A DNA stretch of 64,000 nt from NCBI GenBank assembly GCA_027922465.2, contig BQMF02000303.1, forward strand, positions 248,001 to 312,000, given 5' to 3'. The translations under genes were made by a program, and so were the position numbers. Below are positions 11,409 through 21,728 of the stretch, one piece after another. This stretch comes from Turritopsis dohrnii. Lineage: Eukaryota; Cnidaria; Hydrozoa; Anthoathecata; Oceaniidae. The notes under the pieces were generated by a model that saw nothing but the letters and a program-made list of their open reading frames with translations, was not told where the DNA came from and did not search any database. Within the stretch, counting starts at the first letter, position 1. Each line of letters starts with the position of its first letter.

Positions 11409-12903
11409 ACGATGTCCCAAAAGCAATTGGTGTTGGCGCACGAATTCATCAATTGGGAACTGAAAACACTAGTAAACACACAAACACAAAGGCTTGAGTT
11501 GCTTATAGTAAAGAACAGACAAACGGCACTAAAGCCAGGTCAATCTTTCTCCAAAGCCATTTCAATTCACCGAACACAAAACAGCTAACTACCTACCTTA
11601 AAAGTGACGAATTTATGTCTTACTGACGAATATTTTTTACCGACGAAATTTTTTGCTGACGAATTTTTTTACAGACGAACTTTTTTTACTGACAAATAAT
11701 TTTTACCCCCTTAGCCACCCAGCTCCGCGGTCCCTGTAATAGGTATTGAAAAATAAATAGAATACGTTATAGTGTGAAAGTCAGTCGAGCAAAATCGATT
11801 TGCAAATAAATGAGGACATACCAGTGCCAATTATAATAGATAGACGTAAAAAGATCAGTATTTTATGTACTTTTAAGTGTCAACAAAGCCAACTAAAGTA
11901 AAACAGGAAGCATTAATGTCATCATAATGTTATATAATGTTTTAATAGATCCAGGCAAAACAAGTTCCTCGGTAAAAAGTGAAGAATTTTTGTCTAGGCG
12001 ACGAATTTTTTAATGATAAGACAATCTTCATTCTTTTCCTTTCAAGTAAAACAAGTAGGTCTGTATGATCAAACAGAAAGAACTTTTTAAACATGGGGCA
12101 AAATAATTGTGAAAAATTTCCTGTCATGCTCTAGGACCTCCTACGCAGGACCCTTATTGATAACAGTACCTTAGGGAACGGAAGAGGTTACCCTGGGTAA
12201 ACATTCGTAAATAAATAAATAAATTTGTTTTCTAAGTCATGTAGAAGAAACTGAAACTTTCAATCGAAAAATCAATGTAATTTCTTATTTAGCAATATAC
12301 AACGTTTGGCTTCACTTGGGTGATTTCTTGTGATCTCGATCAGGCGGAACAGGAACTCTCACATTCATTGGTCGCTTCGCCTCATCGATGGGCAGCATGT
12401 CACCCCAACGTAACCGGTGTCGAGCAGCTTTATAAAGAAATCTAAAATAATGATACATTAACAAGACAACATATCCCACGCAAGTGAAAAACAAGTCGAA
12501 TTGACTTTTCCCTAATTTCTGTTTAAACACTGAACTGTGACCTAGTTTCATATCTGACCTCGTTTTCATGCGATTCATTGTTCCACTAATTTCATTACGT
12601 TATAACTTCATGTTAGTCTCTCTTAGTCAGCCCGACTTAGCGAAAGTCCGACTTAACCAGGGTACGAGTTAACGGGATTCTACTGTATTCTCAATTCCCA
12701 CTCCAATAATTAGAAGCTTAAGGTTAAGGTGCAAATTGTCCTTTCTTATTCTCAAGTCAGCCTTGATGTGCATACGTGGCAGTCGAAGTCACTGCTTGAA
12801 AAATATTGATGAGTTTGAGGTTGTTTCAAGTGTGTCAGGCTTAGAGTAAGAAATAGGAATGTATCTAGGTAGGCCCCTGAAAGAGGTCGTGTTTCTTTCT
12901 CTG
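11409..12903. other. Gap: simple repeats, possible terminal exon, Tigger-like end
   Basis: 11606-11712 is a degenerate tandem array of TGACGAATTTTTT-type units about 19 bp long. 12312-12440 (minus) might be a last exon and is listed separately. 12620-12690 contains GTCCGACTTAACCAGGGTAC and ends ATTCTACTGTA, which on the minus strand resembles a pogo/Tigger terminus (CAGTAGAATCCCGTTAAC). Nothing else is supported. Confidence 0.4.
12312..12440 (-). CDS. Possible last exon of an unknown gene
   Basis: A minus-strand segment preceded by an acceptor-like TTATTTTAG reads about 42 codons to a stop, containing WGDMLPIDEAKRP and ending DRDHKKSPK. Its base composition is clearly more GC-rich than the flanks, which is the main reason to suspect coding. 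If read through the putative intron, the preceding frame adds a hydrophobic segment (CVGYVVLLMYHYF), so a small membrane protein is an alternative reading. I do not recognise it, and no upstream exon could be confirmed. Confidence 0.25.
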   Translation of the reverse strand, partial: FLYKAARHRLRWGDMLPIDEAKRPMNVRVPVPPDRDHKKSPK

Positions 12904-13361
12904 TTAAGCGCTATTTCCACGACCACTTTTGATCGAAATATTTCGACGAAGAAAAATGTTGAGCATGCGCATTGAATATTTTCTGCTTTTCGAGCGAAAA
13001 ATTTCTTTTCTCTACTGTGCGAATGTGAGTTAAAATAATTTCAACTCCCTATCGAAATCGCTTTGCGAAAAAATATTCGTCCAATCAAAATGGTGAAAAA
13101 TGTGTTGACACTTTGTGTATTAAATTGAACTATTGAATAGCAATTCCGTCGAACAATTCAGAAAAAAGAATTATAGCAGATGGTTTCTACTTGTGGTTGC
13201 TTTCGAACTAACTTCTGTATCTTTAATCTCCTATTGAATATGAAAACCAGCTAATTAAGTTCAACTTTTTTATGTGGAATTCTATGATCGAAATATTTCT
13301 AGCAGAAATTGTTCTCCTCGAAAATTTTCGATCAAAAGTGGTCGTGGAAATAGCGCTTTAA
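12904..13361. mobile_element. TTAA-type MITE
   Basis: Inverted termini of about 27 bp: GCGCTATTTCCACGACCACT at the left and its reverse complement at the right, continuing through TTTGATCGAAA. TTAA is present outside both ends (12904-12907 and 13358-13361). The interior is rich in TCGAAA motifs and lacks a transposase. TTAA target duplication suggests a piggyBac- or Kolobok-like parent. Confidence 0.65.
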
Positions 13362-15138
13362 TGGTTTTAGGAAAGAGTGTTTTTATTTATCTGTTTTTAT
13401 CAAATTGTAAATTTATAAATGACTTTATTATTTATTGTAACCTTTTACTGATTAATAAAATGTGTATCTATTCATCTCGAAAAAAAAAAAAGCGAGGTTA
13501 GACCTCGCTTTAGGTTATTAAAAGCGAGGTTAGACACGATAAGTCGGCCACAACGCATCGTTTAAACAGATTTTCGAGAAAACTCTATTAACAAAATTGG
13601 TCCTCATTTTGTTTTTGTAAAAGTAACTGATGAAGTCAAAATTCGCAAAATCGCTTAGTAGAAACAGACATATCCATTTCGTCAGGCAATAGAATGACAA
13701 TGGTAATATCTTGCCAACAGAATTTGAAAGTAGAAGAGAAAAGATACGCTTTGGTAATTTAATGTTGAATGGAGCCACCGCATACTGCTTCCCGTAGGCC
13801 ATTTTATTTTACTTCAAAGGAAGAAATTCTTGCGACAAGAAATTTACGCGGATAACATTTTTGCGATTGGAGATACCAAGAAGAGGCTTACGCACATTTT
13901 TACATAAACATAAATTTCTCCCCTTAATGTAAAACTTCCACTAGGAGGCAATATGCAGGAAGAGCAACAGGGTTAAGAGGTGTGGTAATTCACACTGATC
14001 GGTACCTGAAGGTGAATGTGAAGGATTATATAATAACATCAAAACAAATATTACTTACGGGTCTTTCTTTTTCGTTAAAACATGCTTTTCAATGTTACCT
14101 ATGGTAACAAAGCATTTGTATTTCATCAATCAAAGACTCTTTCATGCAAATTGGAAAGTGAGTTTTTTCCCTTTCACGATTCAATACGAAGCATGTGATA
14201 CCTCAGTGGGCAAATTTGTAGAAGTCATTGTGAAGGAGTGCACTTCCATAGAAAGACACGCATGTATGCACAGAAATTCAGTACAAAAGCTCTTCATCTC
14301 CGTGACTTTTTGACGACTTCGCTCACTTGGATAGCATCAAAAACTCGCTCTGATCGTTTTTTCTTCTCAAAACTTGTTTCGATACCAGACTAACATTTCA
14401 TACAAAACAAAACTTACCATTAGTACAACATAGTTCGCATATCACGTGACGTTTGCGAGTTTTGATTGGTTGTAAAATGCGTGCAACCGCTGCTTTGTCA
14501 TCTGAAAATCAGTAGATGGAACAGGTTTTATTAAGTCTAGTTAAGATGCAGTTTTTGTTCTCAAAATATACAAGGTAGCAAAAAGGATCCACCTTGTCTT
14601 CCACCAGTTCCTTTCTGGATGATAAGATAAGAGAAAGGAACATTGAAGTAACCATGTCTCTTTAGATTCGTGTTTCTCTGTAAAGTCAATATAAGAGAAT
14701 CACATACTACAAAAGTTTATTATGGAGAAACGATAATCAGGCAAATAGCAAAAAGAAAAGATGTCCAGGCTAATACGGGTTAATAGTTACCCAGGCTAGT
14801 AAATGAAGATTAATGAAACCAAACCTGAGAAAAAGACAGTTCGACTTTTTGTGAGAAATTGCACGGATGGTCTCGCGTTTCTACGTACGTACGTGCACAC
14901 GTTAATTCGTGTGGACACTATATGACAAATATAAATGACATCGTTGTATTGAAATCTTTCATCAATAAAGAGATTGGCTAGCACATCGTCTAATTACATG
15001 TAGTAGATAATATTAGTTCCAATCAACATTATAAAGATCCCTTTTCGTGAAATGCACGTTTATTTCATATGATTGAAGGGAGGAAGTAAACACGGGTAAC
15101 ATTTATACTTCAAATAGTTATTGGCCTAAGCTGGCACG
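13362..15138. other. Gap with no recognised gene
   Basis: Contains a short repeat of AAAGCGAGGTTAGAC around 13490-13537 with an inverted partner forming a small hairpin. The minus-strand ORF 13530-13802 (90 codons) resembles nothing I know. The sequence around 13737 shares about 25 bp with 10865. Otherwise it is AT-rich and featureless. Confidence 0.4.
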
Positions 15139-18100
15139 TCACATCAGCGAAGTATTTGACTTTGATTTTGGAGTCAAGATTGACAAAAGGTGCGAAAATT
15201 TCCACATCAACGGCATCCTAATTAACAACACTACTTCTTCTCTTGTTGAAAATCTTGACATTTCTTGTAGTATTCTTAAATTCCCCTGAACTGCTGTCAA
15301 CACCTCAACACACATTTTACAGTTCCCACAACTGTAAAGCTGATTTCGGTGTGATATAAACAAATAAAGGCAATGACATACGGGTGCAAAAAGATGTCCC
15401 TCATCTTCCAACTGTATGTTTTCAATATCCATGTCCGAAAACATGTCATGGAATTCTAGAGAGACAGACAAAAAGAAACGGAAATTAATGACCATAAAAG
15501 AACATAAGTTTTCTGTTAGAAAATTTGGTGATGTTTAACCTTGTTTTTCAATGTGAAGGTCTTCATCAAACATCTAAAAAAACACCATCAAATCATAGCC
15601 AATCAAAAGTTAAATAATGGTTATAAACAATAGTAAAACAATCAGTTGGATCAGCTCACAACCTCTCGAAGCAAAACCCTCTTCTTTAGCTTTATGAACA
15701 ATTTTGAGTGTAAATATCTGAAAAAACATTTTGTAGCTGCAAATAAAAAGAATTTTCGAGCAAACTGTGAGAAAAATCATAATTCATCTATTTCAAATTT
15801 AACCTGACATAATTTGCAACTATTCACGCTTCTCAAAATTAATTATTTTTTCTGGTTCAAGCTGGCTTTTGACATCTTAAAGACTTGTGTACAAAATATG
15901 CTGATGAATAAACAAGAATACCTCAGTGATGAATCTTCTTGCTTGTAAAGTAATATCAAAACCTTCATTATTGCCAGGCTCCACAATCACCTGAAAAGTT
16001 TTCAAAATTTAACTGGTACAGGGGTTCCTTTAGACCTTGGTAAAACTTTTCTTTTCAATTAATGCATTCAGACAATGTATTCCATTTTATACTCCACTTA
16101 CAAGAAAATCATTTGTCTTCCTCCACAAACTTTTGATAGCTTGCATTCTCTGTGTGCGGAAAGGCATTTCTGTCAGTGTATGTGATGAGATGACAATGTC
16201 ATAAGTCACCTGAAGAAGAAAAGTCGATTTTCTACCTGGAGTTGGAGTCTATTTTGCAGGAACTCAAAAAGTAAAGTACAAAATAATGAGAATAAAATGT
16301 ACCTGATTAGAGAGTGGTAGAAACCTCTTGAAATAAACATTTGGAATTTTCAAATTTTTCTGATAATCTGAGCTGCCTACAAAATACAATATTCAGTTGT
16401 AGGTATAGAGTTTTTAAACTGATTATTTCAATGGATCAATAACAAGCCCAAGCAACACAGGCAAAGGTGACTTGACTAAATAAACACTAATGGCATCACA
16501 TGGAAAATATTTTATATGACATAGTGACTGTTTTCCAAAAGAATGATAAGCGATGGTAAAGGGCCATTTTCTTATTTAATATACACCAATCCTGATGGAC
16601 CAAACATGAGATACATTTGCATTATACCTCGCAGAAGATACTCAGCAACATCATTCATATTTTCTGAAGGTTCTACACATTGATACTCCTTTATGCTGCC
16701 TGGCCATAATTGGTGTGCAGCCCTAGAAAACATTATGGTACTTAGATGTACAACAAACTGCAATTTCAGAAGAGCATTGTGCATCTATAGAAATATCCCA
16801 TGATTCCACTCAACTACAGCAAATAAACAATAAGACAAAAATATTTTTAAAAAGACTTCCATAAAGTTTGTAACCTCTTGACTTGAACTAAATTGTAGCC
16901 AAATCAAGATGCAATTGCACGAAGGAACTGTGGAATTGAAAAACAATTTACAAACCATACAGACATACCAGTACCAGAACCAAAATCAAGCAGAGTGGTT
17001 GGTTTGTATGTTGGCAGTCTTCCCTTTATCTTTGAATGAAAAAAAAACAGAGTTGAGGAAGAAGGTTTACTGTTTGCTACTTTCATAACTTGGCTCTTCT
17101 TTATAAATGCTACCTCCGCACAATAACTAAACACTAAAGCATCTTTGTATCATTCATATTTATATGAATTTCACAGTAACATACCTCTTTTAATGCCCTC
17201 AGCGTCGTGCCATACACCATTGGCAATTGCGAAGCAACATATGCTTGAGTCTCGCGTAACCCATACCTAAAAAAGATTGAATAAGTGAAAATGCAAGGGA
17301 ATTCCAAAACATCTTTCCACCTTATTATTTCCATTTAGTTCGATCTTTTTACCCAAATCATTTGACTCTGGTCTCAATTGGAATACTAAAACTAGTTGGA
17401 ATTACACAAAGCTAGATTTCTGACAGTACAGGCCTTGAAATCCAACGCGAGTACGCGAGTACTGCTCGCGCTGGTACTCGCGTAACACTGTAACTATCGT
17501 GAGTACTTTTTTACTCGCGAGTAATATGTAGCAAAGATATTTTTCACCAGACTACTTTCTCTGGGAAGAAGTGTTATGAATGGCAAACAAATTCAGACGA
17601 AAAAGTTCTTAGACAAACTCTCCATCTGTGTAGTTTTATATAAATCTTCTATTAAATAGAATGATTAATAGGAGCTCTGTCTTGGAGAGCGAGTTCCACA
17701 ATAATCGATTACCGTAACAAGAAAAAAAGATTGAACTTCTTTTGCGAATGTATTGTGACAAAATGTGACAAAAGATTGTCGCCACTAGACACCTGAAAAC
17801 GTTAAAATCAATTGTAATTGTAATTCATTGTAATAAATGAATGTTCCATTTTCTTTCCTCTGGGATGTAGTAATTTTCGAAACAAATTCTCTATCAACAT
17901 GAAAAAGAAACCAATTAATTTTTTACTTCCATTAAAAATATATTTCCGGAGAGCCTTTGAGCATAATATTCAAGCACGCAAGAGAGTAGCGAAGACTTTA
18001 TATGTATGCAAAGGTGTGAACAACAGAATTGTAAATGAATGAATGTCAAAGTTAAGATATTTCTTTCTTCCTTTTCGTAGTGTTGTAGACATGACGTAAT

Positions 18101-19156
18101 TCTATTGCATAACACTGAAAAAATGTGCCGCAAAGGAGTGTCTCTCCATCCTAAATATAAAAGAATTGTATACGCTGCAACGTTTGTACTCGCGTGAAAG
18201 AAGATTACGCGAGTATTTCCCTACACAGTGTACTCGCGATGAATTTACGACAGGAGTACAATTACACTCACGCAAAATTCAACGGATTTCGAGGCCTGCA
18301 GTATCTTATTTATATATCATTTTTCCAAGATGACTTACCTGACCATACTGTACTCTTGCAATGAAGGCTTCTTTGTTTCTTTATTTCTTCCATCTATTTC
18401 ATTGAATGATTTATTCAAATCTTTCTCCTTAGTGTCAATGCTTTGTTCTGGTTTAGAATCAATTAATCCTGCATTAACAGCTTCAGATAAGGAGAACCTT
18501 CTAACTAGCAATAAAGAAAGTCAAAAGTTTATTAACTATTACATCTTTCTAGTATGAAAAATGAAATTTATACAAAAAGGCAACAATCGAAATTGTTACA
18601 CACCATCAATCTTCTCCTGCCGTTTTCCCTTTGTTTGTGCTTTGTATTTACTCCAAGTAGAATGGGCAGGTCGACCTCGATTTTTCAAGTGGCTACTTAA
18701 CTTGAGGCCATCTTCAGTTAACCTTTTACTAGGATGCTCTAAATCAAATTCAAAGATACATTACCTAATTAGTATGGAAAATAAGCGTTTCAGAAACTGA
18801 GGGTGCCATGCAATAAATGCATCCATATCTACAACTTTAAGCATCACCAATTGCATAACTAAGGTGAAATGTCTCAATTATACCCCTGTATTCAACGTGT
18901 ATAAATATTCAACATGTATGTAGGAGACTCTATAAAAATATGGTAACTCACGTTTGTAGAATGATGCAAGTGATTCTTTTAACTTGTATGGGAGTTTTAC
19001 TAAACCAATGTAATTTGCACCTTCCAAGTTTTTGTCACGTTTCATGTGCTCATCCCTCTCACTGTCAATGTAAGCATATCGTGTAATCTGACTAGTAGCT
19101 TCTGTCGATGACATGGCCATTTTCTGCACAAGGACCTTGCGGAATAAATAGGCATC
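15139..19156 (-). CDS. METTL17 / Rsm22-like mitoribosome assembly factor
   Basis: Spliced minus-strand gene. Exons by GT-AG and phase: 19156-18952, 18738-18604, 18504-18339, 17266-17185, 17029-16956, 16722-16628, 16376-16303, 16209-16102, 15990-15922, 15717-15663, a doubtful 21 bp exon 15560-15540, 15455-15382, and a doubtful last exon 15339-15139. Family landmarks: VASQLPMVYGTTLRALKE; the SAM-binding motif LLDFGSGTG; VWAAHQLWPGS; FLPLSNQ; SLWRKTNDFL; VIVEPGNNEG; GHLFAP. METTL17 is a methyltransferase-like protein in the mitochondrial matrix that helps assemble the small ribosomal subunit and holds an iron-sulphur cluster. The usual CPH...CP motif after the FAP residues is not found; the only cysteine cluster is CGNCKMC in the doubtful last exon. 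The true start and any mitochondrial presequence are unresolved upstream of 19156. Confidence 0.8.
17429..18298. mobile_element. DNA transposon in a METTL17 intron, CGCGAGTA-rich ends
   Basis: 870 bp with imperfect inverted ends: CAGGCCTTGAAATCCAACG at the left, and the reverse complement of CAGGCCTCGAAATCCGTTG at the right. CAGTA is repeated directly outside both ends (17424-17428 and 18299-18303), giving a 5 bp target duplication. The outer 150 bp on each side carry many copies of TACTCGCG or CGCGAGTA in both orientations, likely transposase-binding sites. CAGG termini suggest hAT, but hAT usually makes 8 bp duplications, so the class is open. It lies wholly within the intron between METTL17 exons 18504-18339 and 17266-17185. 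There is no transposase ORF. Confidence 0.7.
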
Positions 19157-20499
19157 CTGCAAAGGAATTAAACAGAATCACTTTCACTTTCCAGTATATT
19201 GCAATGATATACATGAAATGGATACAATCACCATAAAAATAAATATGAAAATACTAAAATATAAATTTCATTTGAAGATAACATCAATATTCCTTCCTTT
19301 CCTTTTTTCTGTTATTCCATATTCCGTGTGATTCAATTGACATCACCTTCGGCGAAAATTAAATTCTTTGTATATTGTTTATTTCTTTCAAAGCTTTTAA
19401 ACAAAACACATCACTAAAACACAGGTGCTTCAGAAAGATAAAAATAAACTTGTTGTTGTAAGGATGTTATTAAGTTGTTTACAAAGAAAATTCATAGAAT
19501 TCATGTGATTTGACACAAGACAAATATCACACGTGCAAAATGAGTTTTTGTAATTGAATAGCTCATGTGAACTATTTTGCACAAGCGATTGAACACTTGT
19601 GCACTATATTCTATTCCAGAGATAGACTGCCTTAAAAGATTCTGGTCATGACACATATGAGGAGCAACTTGAAGACTAATCAAAACTCATTATTCCGAAA
19701 ATGTATATATGGTTTTTAATTTCTTTGTTCTTTCAAGTATATATAGATGAACTTGTATCTTTGAAGTTATACATTCAATGGAATTGACTCTTGTTAGAAT
19801 ATTCCAAATTGAATTGATGAAAAAGTGTGCTGAAACATTCCTTGGATTCATGGTGCTGATACAGGCTGTAATGAGAAATATTTGAGATTTGTAATTGCAA
19901 GAAAAATGATCTTCTTTAGAGTTTCCATAAATTTTTTGATTTAAATATCACTCTTTTCCTATATAATACAGTTTGTTCCTAAGATGAAAGTGTCATATCT
20001 CAAAGCAAAAAGACCGCCACATGTTTTTTACTGATATCAATGTTTCCTCACAGGTAAAACTTTTAATTGGTATTTGCATGGGATGTAGTATTCTGTCTTT
20101 TATATTTGTTTCTTATTTTAAAAGAGAATTTTTATTGTTTCTTTATTTCTTTTTCTTTTTTTTCAGTTTGACCAGTTCCTTAACTTTCATGCTTTCTTCA
20201 GTGTCCTTATACAAAAAAAATGTGTATTTAGAACTATATATGCACCAAAACTTTGTGCGGAAGTAATAAATAATCGGATCAATATAAAGGCCAGTCTTTT
20301 TTGGTTGGAACTTTATTCAAATGTTTTAACGGGAAACTAAACACAAAAACAAATTATATATATAGATTTTTTATCATTTGAAAGAAGGATTTCTACGTTC
20401 AAAATGATATTTACAATTAAAATTGTGTAGAGTTCAAAAAGTTACCTTACAAGTTCTCTTTTCATTATTGTTTTATAATTCTCTCTAACTTTTGGGATA
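19157..20499. other. Gap between METTL17 and a TIR element
   Basis: This should contain the start of METTL17 and its promoter, but I could not identify a first exon with confidence. One possibility is a short exon near 20450-20470 on the minus strand (ATGAAAAGAGAACTT followed by GTAAGG), which would join in phase to the exon at 19156. Confidence 0.3.
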
Positions 20500-21359
20500 C
20501 CGTAAGATGGGGTAACTTCGGAACGCGGGGTAACTTCGGAAACGAACAAAAAAACGGCTGTAACTTCACGAAAAATTAATGTTTTTCCATACTTTTTTCG
20601 TTTTTAGCTCCGTCGTGATGTCTTCTCTGGTTTACCACAAGAAAGATGTAGAGTCTTCTTTTAATGAAGAAGAAAATGAAGAAAAACAGACATTTTTCAG
20701 TATACGTCACTTGAAGCCGTTGTTCACAATATTTAAAGTGATGACATTGTAATTATTTTTTATAACATTTAAGTAGAATAATTGAATGTATCTTATTTTT
20801 TTGTTTTATGTGAAATAAGCTTTTCTTCCTCCAGTTATTTGGTTTTCAATTAGCTCTTAATTTTCGCCGTTCAGGATAGCTTCTTACAATTAGCCGTAAA
20901 CCGAAGTGAATCAGCTGATAACGGTATGTCCAGCTGCAACTGTCGATAATTAATAATGACTCCCATGCGTACTACTAGGACATACATCACAATCGTACTA
21001 CAAATGACAGTGCATTAAAGAATTAATTACTTTTCACACTATTAAATCGGCTGTCATAAAATTTTTAACAATCATTTTGATTTAGTCGGCTCTTTATATA
21101 GTTGTTTTTGTTATTGAATCGGCACTGCTTAAAAGTAAATGGTAGACGTTCCGAAGTTTCCCCATCTCGTAATTTTCAAATTTCGATGTTTATGTGATGA
21201 TATCTTTATCGTTTCTTCATTGATCATTTTGAACTTTGGGTATCTAAAAGGCAGCAATACAAGTGCTTTACTCAGTAAGTTTTATTATTATTAGACTCCT
21301 ACTTGTTAAGTTATTATAAGAAAAGTTGAAAAATCGTCCGAAGTTACCCCACCTTACGG
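20500..21359. mobile_element. Non-autonomous TA-target transposon, CCGTAAGATGGGG ends
   Basis: The left end is CCGTAAGATGGGGTAACTTC and the right end is an imperfect reverse complement (GAAGTTACCCCACCTTACGG). TA lies directly outside each end. The termini continue with a second GGGGTAACTTCGGAA block at the left, and a related motif recurs near 21150. The 860 bp body has no transposase. It sits between the divergent METTL17 and MsrA genes. Confidence 0.75.
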
Positions 21360-21728
21360 TATATAATATTTTCATTTTTAAAATTTTAAATTCAATTTTT
21401 GCAGTGCATATTTATGATGTATGTTGAGATCGTCGTACTCTGTAGTAGAATATAATACACCATTTAATTTATTTACCCGACAAGGCGCTTTGCAGTTAAA
21501 AATCATTATAACGACTCTTTTTTCCTCCTTTTCTTGTCAACCTCTCCTCCCAAACACATGGTTGAGTATACATTCGATGTTGGTGCTGAATTTTCGATCT
21601 GGGTGCAAAATTATTGCTGATAAATCATGATCATTTCGCTCTTGCTAAGTGACGTAACTTTTGAAAATGTAAACAAAATTTGTATGCATGACACAGCATA
21701 GGAAAAAATTTTGAGCTCCTAAAACTAA

